This document shows positions 1 through 8,700 of a stretch of DNA of 64,000 bases, one piece after another (positions within the stretch are counted from its first letter, which is position 1; the number at the start of each line of letters is the position of its first letter). Source of the stretch: CAVRIA01 sp963721115 (lineage in GTDB: Bacteria; Desulfobacterota; Binatia; HRBIN30; CADEER01); the NCBI GenBank assembly GCA_963721115.1, contig CAVRIA010000004.1, forward strand, positions 558,001 to 622,000, read 5' to 3'. A program made the translations under genes and the position numbers. The notes under the pieces were generated by a model that did no database searches, was not told the origin of the DNA, and worked only from the letters and a program-made list of their open reading frames with translations.

Positions 1-193
1 AGTACCCGCCCACGGTCGACGGTTGCAGGACCTCCGTCAGAAAGCGCCGTGCGGAATCCCACGAAGGATTCTCGACCAGTGGGTTCTGGAGCACATACTC
101 GCGGTCGTCGAAGCACTCCGCACGCGACGACAGCGCCGGCCAATGCGTGGCCGAAACCGCGATGGCGACCAGAACGATCACCCCGGCCAGCAT
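1..193 (-). CDS. Membrane glycosyltransferase-like protein (PMT/TPR type), 5' end only
   Basis: Reading leftward from the ATG at 193, 64 codons remain open to the window edge. The protein opens with a hydrophobic stretch (about residues 2-15) followed by a Cys-Phe-Asp-Asp-Arg-Glu-Tyr-Val segment and an Asn-Pro-Leu-Val motif. Short N-terminal helices followed by FDDxxYV and NP signatures are typical of the large bacterial PMT-like membrane proteins that carry C-terminal TPR repeats; these are thought to transfer sugars from a lipid carrier on the periplasmic face. Only the first loop is visible, so catalytic residues and the TPR region cannot be checked. The family assignment is recognition of a pattern, not proof. 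Confidence 0.5.
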   Translation of the reverse strand, partial: MLAGVIVLVAIAVSATHWPALSSRAECFDDREYVLQNPLVENPSWDSARRFLTEVLQPSTVGGY

Positions 194-380
194 TCCCGCG
201 TTTCTCCTGCTCGGGACGCCAGCCGAGGCTGCGGGCAAAGCGCGCAATTCCGAGCCGGAGACTGGCCTGCGTCTTCTTCGGGGCCTGGCACGGGGAGGGG
301 TCACGCCGTTTGCTCTTGCTCCGTCCGGCGCCGAGTGTGCCTCACAACGCGCCTCCAGGGAAGCAGAGAGAGCGGATCCG

Positions 381-767
381 TCAGCGGAGCGCGATCTCGA
401 GATACGCCCGCCGCCCGTAGCGCCCGAAAAGGCGCGAGCCGGCGTCGAGCAGCCACATCTGCCAGCCGTATTTCTTGTCAAGCGCGCGGTGGGCGCGCTC
501 GACGAGCCTGCGGTCGCCGACGATGCGCGCCGTGCCCTCGATCCACTTTCCCTTGACGCGCCCGCGGACGTCGCAGGGCGCCACCCGCACCCGCTTGGTG
601 GCGCGGATGCGCTTGACCTTGGCCGACGTGCCGTCCGTCACGACGTAGAGCCTGTCGTCCAGCCGCGCCACCCAGACCGGAGTCTCGACCGACTTTCCGT
701 TTCTGCGGAACGTCGCCAGGTTGACGTAGGTCTCCTGCCCGAGCTGTTCGATCGTCGCGCCGGCCAT
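381..767 (-). CDS. PPOX-class F420-dependent oxidoreductase-like protein
   Basis: A 128-residue split-barrel protein. It contains the N-terminal YVNLATFRRNGKSVETPVW strand pair, a DRLYVVTDGTSAKVKRIRA segment and a VAPCDVRG strand, which are characteristic of the small pyridoxamine-oxidase-fold family that in actinobacteria and related soil bacteria binds F420. The reading frame stays open upstream to 887, but the ATG at 767 begins directly before the conserved first strand, and the 40 extra residues are compositionally odd, so 767 is preferred. The substrate is unknown. An F420-type LLM enzyme near 55 kb supports the use of this cofactor by the organism. The gene is alone and is transcribed away from the GH3 gene. 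Confidence 0.75.
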   Translation of the reverse strand: MAGATIEQLGQETYVNLATFRRNGKSVETPVWVARLDDRLYVVTDGTSAKVKRIRATKRVRVAPCDVRGRVKGKWIEGTARIVGDRRLVERAHRALDKKYGWQMWLLDAGSRLFGRYGRRAYLEIALR

Positions 768-1012
768 CGTCGAGAAATAGGCCGGGCGAGCCGGAAAGGA
801 AAGAGAACAGGGACCCGCTTCGATCTTCGAGGTGCCTGGTAGGGACGATGCAGGCGGGGGACGGCGGCCTTGGAGCGGGTCGACCAACTCGCCCTACGTC
901 TCGAAAAGGGTCGGGCAGGATCCCTCGACGAACGACTGGTGCCCACGCTATTGCCTCGCTGCAGGGCGAGCCGTCGAGAGGATCCTGCCATCGAGAAGGA
1001 GAGAGGTCGATC

Positions 1013-3676
1013 ATGAGCCGATTTTCATGGATGAGACTGCTGGTCGTCGCCGTGACAGCGACCGTGCTCGCGTCTTGCGGTGGAGATTCTTCAGGCCGTG
1101 CGCCCTCCGCGACGCCGACCGGCACAGCGACGCCCAGCAGTACCCCGACCCACACACCGGCTTCCACCCGGACGCCGACCACCACACCGACGGCCAGCAA
1201 CACGCCGACCGACACGCTGACGCCGACCATCACGCCGACCAGTACTCCGGACGCGGTCGAGCGCGCGAACGAGCTTCTCGCCCAGCTGACGCAGGAGGAG
1301 AAGATCTCGCTGGCCGCCGGCGACGCCGACGGACTGCCGCGTCTCGACGTCCCGCCGCTGGTTGCCAGCGACGGTCCGAACGGCGTTGGCCACGGGGCCA
1401 CCGACGTCACCGCGTTTCCCAACGCCCAGGTGCTCGCCGCGAGCTGGGATTCCGCTCTCGCCAGGCGTTTCGGCGAAGCACTCGGCGCCGAGGCTTCGGG
1501 CAAAGGGATCAACCTCCTTTTCGCCCCGACGGTCAACATCCTGCGCACACCGTACTGGGGGCGCGCGGCCGAGACCTTTGGCGAGGATCCATACGTCGCC
1601 GGGCAGATCGTCGCCGCGGAAATCGGCGGCATGCAGAGCCATCCCGTGATCGCCCAGGTCAAGCATTTCGCGGCGAACAATCAGGAGATCGGGCGCTTCG
1701 GCAATCCGCTGGGGACACCGCCGCTGTCGCCCGCCATCGACGTCGTGGTGCCCGAGCGCGCGCTCCAGGAGATCTACTTCCCCGCCTTCAAGGCGGCGGT
1801 GCAGCAGGGGCATGCCGGGTCGGTGATGTGCGCGTATCCGCGCATCAACGGCGTCTACGCGTGCCAGAACCCGTCCCTGCTGGGGGCTCTGAAAGACGAC
1901 TGGGGCTTCCTCGGGTTCGTCGGGCCCGATTCCACGCTCGCCGTCCGCGACACGCTGGCCGCGGCCAACGCGGGCACCGACAATTTCCTGCTCGGCGGGA
2001 TCGGCATTCCGCCAAAGGTGGCGTTGCAGGAGATCTCTCCCGAGCGGCTCGACGATATGGTGCGCCGTCTGCTGACCGCGATGTTCAGCGTCGGCCTGTT
2101 CGATCATCCGAGTGACGGCGACCCCGGCGCGGTCGTGACGACGCCGGAGCACCTTATCCTCGCCGCGGAGATCGCGTCCGCGGGCAGCGTTCTTCTGAAG
2201 AACGAGGGCGGCTTGCTGCCGTTCGGCGCGGACGTTCGGTCGATCGCGGTGATCGGCTACGATGCCGGCCCGAACACGCAGACCATGGAAGGCGGCTCGC
2301 CGGCGGTCGTCGGCGGACCGGTGGTCTCGCCGCTCGCGGGCATCACCGCCCGCGCCGGTGCGGGCGTGGAGGTGACGTACGCGCAGGGGACACTCGGCCT
2401 CGTACCGCTGCCGATCGTTCCCGCGAGCGTTCTCGCGCCGGCCTCCGGATCGGGCCCGGGACTGCTGGGCACGTACTACGCGAGCATGGACCGGAGCGGT
2501 CCGGCGCTCGATTCGTCCGTCAGCCCGACGCTCGACTTCGCCGCCGCTCTCCCGCCCGGCGCGCACTCGGCGCGCTGGACTGGCACGCTCACGCCACCCG
2601 CGACGGGAACCTACCGCTTCTCGCTCTCCGCCCCGGGTGTCTCGCGTCTGCTGATCGACGGAACGCCGGTCGCCGGCGCCGACACCGAAGGCGTGGACGG
2701 CGCTGCGGCCGGCTTTCCCGGCTCTCCGGTCTTCGCCGCACAGGGCGTGGTGAGCCTGACCGCGGGTCTGCCCGTGCCGATCGCCGTCGAGTACTCGGTC
2801 GGATCGTCGATCGCCGGCTCCGGACTCCACCTCGGCTGGCAGCCGCCGGATCCGGCAATGGTCGGGGAAGCGGTGGCCGCGGCGCGTGCCGCGGACGTCG
2901 CCGTGGTGTTCGTCAACGACGTCACCGGCGAGGGCGGGGATCGTACGACCCTCGCCCTGCCGGGCGACCAGGACGGCCTGATCGCAGCAGTCGCCGCCGC
3001 GAATCCGCACACGGTCGTCGTGCTGCACACCGCCGGACCGGTGCTCATGCCGTGGCTGGACGACGTCGCGGCGGTGATTCAGGCCTGGTATCCGGGGCAG
3101 GAGACCGGCAACGCCATCGCCGCGACGCTGTTCGGCGACGTCGAGCCTTCGGGTCGGCTGATCATGACCTTCCCGCGCAGCGACGAGCAGGGACCGGCCA
3201 CGCAAGCGGCGCAGTTTCCCGGCACCGACAACACCGTGCACTACGACGAGGGCGTCTTCGTCGGCTACCGCTACTACGACGCGTTCGCGCAGGAGCCCCT
3301 GTTCCCCTTCGGCTACGGTCTCTCCTACACCACGTTCGCGCTGGACGACCTGCGCGTGACCCGCCTAGACGCAACTACGTACAATGTGTCGGTCGGGGTG
3401 ACGAACACCGGCGACCGCGCCGGGGCGGTGGTCGTCCAGCTCTACGTCGGATTCCCGGCCTCGACCGGCGAGCCGCCCGATCAGCTCGAGGGTTTCGCCA
3501 AGGTTCCTCTCGAGCCCGGCAGCTCCCGGCGCGTCGAGATGATCCTCGATTCGTCGAGCTTCGCCATCTGGAGCGCGACGGCGAACGGCTGGATCGTGGA
3601 GCCGGGCACCTACACATTGCGCGCCGGCACGTCATCGCGCGATCTCCCCCTGGAGGCGACGGTGGCGATTCCATGA
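1013..3676 (+). CDS. Glycoside hydrolase family 3 lipoprotein with PA14 insert
   Basis: An 887-residue exported beta-glycosidase. The start at 1013 follows a GAGAAGGAGAG ribosome site and gives a signal peptide with lipobox LASC (Cys22). A Thr/Pro/Ser linker of about 45 residues probably holds the enzyme away from the membrane. The GH3 barrel follows (SDGPNGVGHG, then KHFAANNQE), with the likely nucleophile Asp306 in FVGPDS, where the usual motif is VVSDW. The second GH3 domain is interrupted by a PA14 module (about residues 480-620, LLGTYYASMDRSG onward), and a fibronectin III-like domain ends the protein. The stop codon overlaps the ATG of the rhamnosidase gene (ATGA), so the two are translationally coupled and probably act on the same rhamnose- and glucose-bearing glycosides. 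The exact linkage specificity cannot be read from the sequence. Confidence 0.92.
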   Translation: MSRFSWMRLLVVAVTATVLASCGGDSSGRAPSATPTGTATPSSTPTHTPASTRTPTTTPTASNTPTDTLTPTITPTSTPDAVERANELLAQLTQEEKISLAAGDADGLPRLDVPPLVASDGPNGVGHGATDVTAFPNAQVLAASWDSALARRFGEALGAEASGKGINLLFAPTVNILRTPYWGRAAETFGEDPYVAGQIVAAEIGGMQSHPVIAQVKHFAANNQEIGRFGNPLGTPPLSPAIDVVVPERALQEIYFPAFKAAVQQGHAGSVMCAYPRINGVYACQNPSLLGALKDDWGFLGFVGPDSTLAVRDTLAAANAGTDNFLLGGIGIPPKVALQEISPERLDDMVRRLLTAMFSVGLFDHPSDGDPGAVVTTPEHLILAAEIASAGSVLLKNEGGLLPFGADVRSIAVIGYDAGPNTQTMEGGSPAVVGGPVVSPLAGITARAGAGVEVTYAQGTLGLVPLPIVPASVLAPASGSGPGLLGTYYASMDRSGPALDSSVSPTLDFAAALPPGAHSARWTGTLTPPATGTYRFSLSAPGVSRLLIDGTPVAGADTEGVDGAAAGFPGSPVFAAQGVVSLTAGLPVPIAVEYSVGSSIAGSGLHLGWQPPDPAMVGEAVAAARAADVAVVFVNDVTGEGGDRTTLALPGDQDGLIAAVAAANPHTVVVLHTAGPVLMPWLDDVAAVIQAWYPGQETGNAIAATLFGDVEPSGRLIMTFPRSDEQGPATQAAQFPGTDNTVHYDEGVFVGYRYYDAFAQEPLFPFGYGLSYTTFALDDLRVTRLDATTYNVSVGVTNTGDRAGAVVVQLYVGFPASTGEPPDQLEGFAKVPLEPGSSRRVEMILDSSSFAIWSATANGWIVEPGTYTLRAGTSSRDLPLEATVAIP

Positions 3677-6108
3677 GGAGGGGTAACCCAGAGGGACGTT
3701 CTCGGGTTGAATCGGCCGACCGCGGAAGCAGCGGAGCAACGTCCCCATTCCCGGCCGGCGCCTGGAGCGCCGCGTGGATCGAGCCTGTCGAGACCGCCGG
3801 CGGACCGGCGAGGCAACGACCCGCCCATTACCTGGCGGCAGAGCTCGAGCTCCGGGGAGCGATCCGGTCCGCCTACCTGCACGCCACGGCGCACGGTGTG
3901 TACGAGGCGTTCGTCAACGGAACGCGGGCCGGCGATTGCGAGCTCACACCCGGGTTCACGGCCTACCGCAAACGACTTCAGGTGCAGGCCTTCGACGTCA
4001 CCGGCCTCGTCGTCGAGGGACGCAATGCTCTCGGCGCCATCCTCAGCGACGGCTGGTGGCGCGGCCAGAGCGGCGTGGCGCGCCGCGTGAACGACTACGG
4101 CGACACCACGGCTTTCCTCGCGCAGCTCGCCGTCACCTTTCGCTCGGGCGAGGTCGTCACCTTCGGCACCGATTCGACGTGGTGTTCCCGTCCAAGTCAC
4201 ATCCTGCGCGCGGATCTGATTGCCGGAGAAGCTCACGATCTGCGCCGACGAGTTGCGGGCTGGGCCGAGCCGGGCACCGACCGCTCGTCGTGGGACGAGG
4301 TACGCGTCGCCGGCCACGGATTCCGGCAGCTGTGCGCTTCACCCGCTCCGCCGGTGCGGCGCGTCGAGGAGCTGCGTCCCGTTTCGATCCGCGAGCTGGC
4401 ACCGCGGCGGCTCGTCGTGGACTTCGGCCAGAACAGCAACGGCTGGGTGCGCCTTCGCAATCTCGGTCCGAGCGGTACGCAGATTACCTTGACGTACGGC
4501 GAGGCGCTCGACCGCGACGGGGACGTCACGCAGGCGAACGTCGCGAGCGGCGTGTCCGCAGCGGCGGACGGATCGGTGCCGTTCCAGGTCGACGCGGTGA
4601 TCTCCGCCGGCGCCGCCGGCGATGTCTTCGAGCCGCGCCACAGCACGAAGGGCTTCCGCTACGTGCGCGTCGAGGGCCATCCGGGCGCGCTGGACGTCGG
4701 CGACATCACGAGCATCGTGGTGCACACCGATTTTCGCCGCATCGGCTCGTTCGCCTGCTCGGACGAGCGTCTCAATGCGATCCATCGCATCGCCGAGTGG
4801 AGCTTCCGCGGCAACGCCTGCGACATCCCGACGGATTGCCCGACGCGCGAGCGGGCGGGGTGGACCGGCGACTGGCAGATCTACGTCGATGCCGCCGCGC
4901 ACCTCTACGACGTCGGCGGGTTCAGCACCAAATGGCTGCGCGATCTCGCGGCCGAGCAGTGGCCGAACGGAGCGGTCACCAACCTGGTGCCGGAGCCGCA
5001 CCCGATGGACGACCGTGAGCCCGCCTTCTGGAAGGGCATGGTCGGCTCCGCCGGCTGGGGCGATGCCGCCGTACACGTTCCCTGGGAGATCTACCGCGCC
5101 ACCGGCGACACGCAGCTCCTCGCCGAGCAGTGGGAATCGATGACCGGATGGGTCGACTTCGCCGCCCGCGCCGCGGCAACGAGCCGCCACCCGTCACGCG
5201 TCGAACGCTCGGCTGATCCCGCTCCGCACGAACGTTACATCTGGGATTCCGGGTTTCACTTCGGTGAATGGCTCGAGCCCGGGCAATCGCTGGCGGATGC
5301 GATCAGCATCGCGGTGACGAGCGATCACGGTGCGCTCGCGACCGCCTATCTCCACCGATCGGCCTCGGAAGTCGCACAGATCGCAAGCGTTCTCAGCCGC
5401 GCCGCGGATGCCGAGCGCTACGGCCGCCTCGCCGAGCACGTGCGCGACGCGTGGCAACGCGAGTTCATTGGAAGCGATGGACAGATCACGCCGCGCACGC
5501 AGGCGACCTTGGTCCGGGCTCTCGCCTTCGCTCTCGTCCCGCGGGAGCTGCGAGCGCGCGCCGCAAGCGATCTCGTCACGCTCATCCGCGCCGCCGGAAC
5601 GCACCTCGGCACGGGCTTTCTCTCCACGCCGTTCCTGCTGCCGGTTCTCGCGGACAGCGGACATCTCGAGGTCGCGTACGAGCTGCTGCTTCAGAACACG
5701 CCTCCGTCATGGCTACTCATGATGGCGCGCGGCGCCACCACCGTCTGGGAGGAGTGGGAAGGCATCGATGCCGATGGCAACGCGCATGCCTCGCTGAACC
5801 ACTACAGCAAGGGAGCCGTCATCTCGTTCCTGCACCGCTACGTCGCCGGCCTCCAGATCCTGGAGCCGGGCTACCGGCGCTTTCGTGTCGCGCCTCGACC
5901 CGGCGGTGGCGTCACCAGCGCCCGTACCCATCACGACTCACCCCACGGCCGCATCGACATCTCATGGGAGCTCAGCGATGGCGGACATGGTGCAATCGAC
6001 GTCGACGTTCCGCCGGGCACCGAAGCCGAGCTCGTCCTGCCCGACGGCGCAACGGACGTCCTTGCCTCGGGGCGACACCGTCACACGTGGAGAAGCGGTT
6101 CGAGATGA
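3673..6108 (+). CDS. Alpha-L-rhamnosidase, GH78
   Basis: An 811-residue enzyme starting at the ATG that overlaps the GH3 stop codon by four bases. The frame is open far upstream, but that stretch lies inside the GH3 gene and is discarded. The N-terminal beta domain (about residues 40-190, including GVYEAFVNGTRAGDCELTPG) and a concanavalin-like domain precede the six-hairpin catalytic domain. The catalytic core signature DCPTRERAGWTGD sits at about residues 388-400, where acidic residues of GH78 enzymes lie, and GATTVWEEWEG is the second conserved active-site block. A C-terminal beta domain follows. No signal peptide is visible, which is odd beside an exported GH3 partner: either deglucosylated rhamnosides are imported or the protein leaves by another route. 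Codon use and GC match the neighbours. Confidence 0.92.
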   Translation: MRRGNPEGRSRVESADRGSSGATSPFPAGAWSAAWIEPVETAGGPARQRPAHYLAAELELRGAIRSAYLHATAHGVYEAFVNGTRAGDCELTPGFTAYRKRLQVQAFDVTGLVVEGRNALGAILSDGWWRGQSGVARRVNDYGDTTAFLAQLAVTFRSGEVVTFGTDSTWCSRPSHILRADLIAGEAHDLRRRVAGWAEPGTDRSSWDEVRVAGHGFRQLCASPAPPVRRVEELRPVSIRELAPRRLVVDFGQNSNGWVRLRNLGPSGTQITLTYGEALDRDGDVTQANVASGVSAAADGSVPFQVDAVISAGAAGDVFEPRHSTKGFRYVRVEGHPGALDVGDITSIVVHTDFRRIGSFACSDERLNAIHRIAEWSFRGNACDIPTDCPTRERAGWTGDWQIYVDAAAHLYDVGGFSTKWLRDLAAEQWPNGAVTNLVPEPHPMDDREPAFWKGMVGSAGWGDAAVHVPWEIYRATGDTQLLAEQWESMTGWVDFAARAAATSRHPSRVERSADPAPHERYIWDSGFHFGEWLEPGQSLADAISIAVTSDHGALATAYLHRSASEVAQIASVLSRAADAERYGRLAEHVRDAWQREFIGSDGQITPRTQATLVRALAFALVPRELRARAASDLVTLIRAAGTHLGTGFLSTPFLLPVLADSGHLEVAYELLLQNTPPSWLLMMARGATTVWEEWEGIDADGNAHASLNHYSKGAVISFLHRYVAGLQILEPGYRRFRVAPRPGGGVTSARTHHDSPHGRIDISWELSDGGHGAIDVDVPPGTEAELVLPDGATDVLASGRHRHTWRSGSR

Positions 6109-6236
6109 CACGCCCCGCACCGCCCTGGCCGCGCAACATCGTGAAGAACGGCTCCGCCGACCTGAAGATCGACGGAAACGTCTTGAGCGGGCGCGCGAAG
6201 CAGATCCGGGACGCGAAGCGCCTGGGGTACGAGTAG
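6105..6236 (+). CDS. Small ORF coupled to the rhamnosidase gene, unknown
   Basis: A 43-codon frame beginning with an ATG that overlaps the rhamnosidase stop codon (ATGA), the same junction used between the two glycosidase genes. The peptide is basic and hydrophilic, with NGSADLKIDGNVLSG in the middle and no signal peptide or membrane helix. It could be a short accessory peptide, the remains of a longer gene truncated before the convergent P450 gene, or chance. Only the start/stop overlap argues for translation, so this is a weak call. Confidence 0.25.
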   Translation: MTRPAPPWPRNIVKNGSADLKIDGNVLSGRAKQIRDAKRLGYE

Positions 6237-6400
6237 GCCGGCGCCGAGCAGCACCAGCGGAAGCCGGCGCCGCTGCATCCTGTGCATGGTCATGATCAGA
6301 GCGCCGAGTTCCTTCTGTTCGAAGCGCCAGCCCGAGCGGCGACTTGCCGGTCAATTGCGCCGCAGGGAGGCGGGCCCCCGGGCCAGGCGGACGCGGACAC

Positions 6401-7570
6401 TCAGAACCCGATCGGCATCTGGGCGAAGCCGCGCACGTTCGTCGAGTGGACACGCACCAGGCCGGCCGGATCGATGTCGAAATCGGGCAGCCGGCGCTGT
6501 ACCTCCTCCAGCGTGACGCGCGCCTCGAGGCGCGCCAGCGAGGCGCCGAGACAGAAATGGGTGCCGCGCCCGAAGGCGAGGCTCGCCGTCGTGTCGCGAT
6601 CGAGGTCGTATCGGTCGGCGGCGGGGAACACGGAGTCGTCGCGGTTCGCGGAGCCGATCAGGAGCAGGACCTTGTCGCCCTCGCGAATGCGCTGCCCGGC
6701 GATCTCGAAGTCGCAGCTCGCGGTGCGCGCGAGCGCCTGGGTCGACGGGTCGTAGCGCAGGGTCTCCTCGACCCAGTTGGGCACGAGCCGCGGGTCGTAC
6801 CGCACTTTGGCGCGCTCGGCCGGATTGCGCCACGCCCAGTAGAGGGCGTTGCCGAGGAGCTTGGTCGTGGTCTCGTTCCCGGCGATGATCATCAGGAAGA
6901 GAAAGGCGACGATGTCCCTGTCGTTGAGCCGCTTGCCGTCGATCTCCGCATCGAGGAGGGCGCTCACGAGATCGTCGCCGCGGCTCCGCTTTCGCTCGGG
7001 TAGCAGCCCGTTGAAGTACGAGAGCAGGTTCATCGAGGCCTCGACGCCCGCGGCGGGGATGTCGGTCTTCCCCTCCTCGCGGTGCAGGACGAGGTCGGCC
7101 CATCGGCGCAGCTCGTCACGGTCCTGCGGCGGCACGCCGAGCATCTCGCTCACCACGTCCATGGGCAGGCGGCCGGCGAAGTCTTGGATGAAGTCGCAGC
7201 GCCGGGCGGGAGCGAAGCGCTCGATGTAGCCGACCGCGAGCTCGCGGACGCGGGGCTCGAGGTCGGCGACGCGCCGCGGCGTGAAGCCGCGCGAGACGAG
7301 GTTACGCATGTGGTCGTGGCGCGGTGGGTCCATGCCGAGGAACGACATGACGAGGCTCGGGTCGCCGGCGCTCGACCGCTCGAGTGACACGCCCTTGGCG
7401 TTCGAGAGGCGGCCGGGGGCCTTGAACGCCGCCAGCACGTCGGCGTAACGCGACAGCGCCCAGAACCCGATCTCGTCGTTGCGGTACACCGGCGCTTCGG
7501 CGCGCAGCCGGGCGTAGAACGGGTAGGGGTCCTCGTGCACCTCGTAGGCGTAGGGGTTGTACTCGACCAT
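6401..7570 (-). CDS. Cytochrome P450 (bacterial class I type)
   Basis: A 389-residue soluble P450. The haem-binding loop FGRGTHFCLG carries the axial Cys340, the I-helix oxygen-activation motif is AGNETTT, and the K-helix ExxR is in VEETLRYDPSTQALAR. Length and the absence of an N-terminal membrane anchor fit the CYP families of actinobacteria and soil Proteobacteria that hydroxylate steroids, terpenes or fatty acids using ferredoxin. No ferredoxin or reductase gene is adjacent. The gene is third in a minus-strand run after two MaoC-type genes, with 39 bases between its start and the preceding stop, which suggests hydroxylation linked to beta-oxidation-like side-chain or ring degradation. The substrate is inferred only from context. 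Confidence 0.95.
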   Translation of the reverse strand: MVEYNPYAYEVHEDPYPFYARLRAEAPVYRNDEIGFWALSRYADVLAAFKAPGRLSNAKGVSLERSSAGDPSLVMSFLGMDPPRHDHMRNLVSRGFTPRRVADLEPRVRELAVGYIERFAPARRCDFIQDFAGRLPMDVVSEMLGVPPQDRDELRRWADLVLHREEGKTDIPAAGVEASMNLLSYFNGLLPERKRSRGDDLVSALLDAEIDGKRLNDRDIVAFLFLMIIAGNETTTKLLGNALYWAWRNPAERAKVRYDPRLVPNWVEETLRYDPSTQALARTASCDFEIAGQRIREGDKVLLLIGSANRDDSVFPAADRYDLDRDTTASLAFGRGTHFCLGASLARLEARVTLEEVQRRLPDFDIDPAGLVRVHSTNVRGFAQMPIGF

Positions 7571-7609
7571 GCGCCGGCGGCGACTCCGCGGTAGGGGAGG
7601 CTCTGCGTC

Positions 7610-8032
7610 CTAGGCGGGCAGCGCCACCGTGGCCTTGCCGATGATCGAGCGCGTGCCGGCCTTCGTCTCGCATTGGAGGTCGACGTCGACCAGCTTCTCG
7701 CCGTTCGCCTCGCGCTTGCCGGCGACGGTGCCCGTGCAGGTGACCTTGTCGTCCGGCCAGGTGATGGCCCGGAACTGCACCTCGAAGTGCCGGATGGCGT
7801 CGGGCCCGGCCCAGCGGACCAGGACGTTCGAGAGGAGCCCCATCGACAGCATGCCATGGGCGAACACCGACGGCATACCGACCGAGGTCGCGAGCAGCTC
7901 GTCGTGGTGCATGGGGTTGTAGTCGCCCGAGGCCCCCGCGTACTTCACCAGGTCGGTGCGAGTGATCTTCTCGTGTACGTAGGACGGCAGCACGTCGCCC
8001 ACCTTCACGTCCGTGAACTTCGGGGTCGCCAT
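7610..8032 (-). CDS. MaoC-family enoyl-CoA hydratase/dehydratase
   Basis: A 140-residue hot-dog-fold protein. The hydratase signature YAGASGDYNPMHHDELLA contains the catalytic Asp and His pair of R-specific hydratases, followed by FAHGMLSMGLLSNVL. The frame is open to 8257, but the ATG at 8032 begins two bases after the stop of the upstream dehydratase gene and directly precedes the conserved N-terminus, so it was chosen. MaoC proteins of this type hydrate 2-enoyl-CoA in the cytoplasm and often act as a heterodimer with a partner like the next gene, as in steroid side-chain oxidation in Mycobacterium. The P450 gene lies downstream in the same transcript. Confidence 0.9.
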   Translation of the reverse strand: MATPKFTDVKVGDVLPSYVHEKITRTDLVKYAGASGDYNPMHHDELLATSVGMPSVFAHGMLSMGLLSNVLVRWAGPDAIRHFEVQFRAITWPDDKVTCTGTVAGKREANGEKLVDVDLQCETKAGTRSIIGKATVALPA

Positions 8033-8034
8033 GG

Positions 8035-8493
8035 TTACTCCGCCTTCTCCGAGGTGCGCAGCAGGAGGGCGCAGACGCGCTTCCCCTGCTGGTCGTAGAA
8101 CGCCTGCTCGATCGTATAGATGACGCGCACGCCGGACTTGCCCTCGCGCGTCGTGATCGACTTCAACTGACTCTTCGAGGTGAGGACGTCGCCGGCGAAG
8201 ATGGGCCGGTCGTACCGGATCTCGGTCCCCTCGTGCAGGAGCGTCGCCACGTTCCACTTGATGCGCGGCATCTCACCGCCGCCGGGCTCGACGTCTTGGC
8301 CGAGCGCGATCGGCAGCGTGGGCGGCGCGATCAGGCTCGGATACCCGCGCTTCCTGGCCTCGGCCTCGTCGAAGTAGGCGGGATCGTCGAGGCCGACGGC
8401 CCGGGCGAACTGCCGGATACGGGACTTGTCGACGTGCACGATCGAGCCCGGGCTCTCGATGCCCACGAGATGCTGATTCGGATTCTCGGCCAT
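8035..8493 (-). CDS. FAS1-like dehydratase domain protein (MaoC N-terminal type)
   Basis: A 152-residue hot-dog protein opening with a VGIESPGSIVHVDKSRIRQFARAVG segment and containing DDPAYFDEAEARKRG and APPTLPIALG, which mark the MaoC_dehydrat_N family. It lacks the catalytic D/H pair and normally supports the catalytic MaoC subunit as the other half of a heteromeric hydratase. It is separated from the MaoC gene by only two bases, so they are expected to be co-translated and to assemble. It is the first gene of the minus-strand run MaoC_N, MaoC, P450. Confidence 0.88.
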   Translation of the reverse strand: MAENPNQHLVGIESPGSIVHVDKSRIRQFARAVGLDDPAYFDEAEARKRGYPSLIAPPTLPIALGQDVEPGGGEMPRIKWNVATLLHEGTEIRYDRPIFAGDVLTSKSQLKSITTREGKSGVRVIYTIEQAFYDQQGKRVCALLLRTSEKAE

Positions 8494-8700
8494 GGGATGT
8501 GGGACCCTCCTCGTCCGAGGTATTTCGCCCGAAGCGGCGACGGATGCAAGCTGCGGCGCGGCGCGGGTGAGCTGACCGAAGCCACCCTGACACCATTGCC
8601 AAGCTCCGATCGGAGGTCGCGCGCGCGTGCCGTACGAAGGAGGTGGACGCGCATTTGCGATGCTGCGCGCGCACGCGGAATCGGCGGTGCGGAAACGGAA

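Noticed and set aside
23..842. Overlapping plus-strand frames at the left edge
   Set aside because: They run across the PPOX/F420 gene and the start of the membrane glycosyltransferase on the other strand and look like low-complexity shadows.
1091..3241. Minus-strand open frame of 716 codons opposite the GH3 gene
   Set aside because: Arg-rich shadow frame; the plus strand has a lipobox, GH3, PA14 and Fn3 domains in order.
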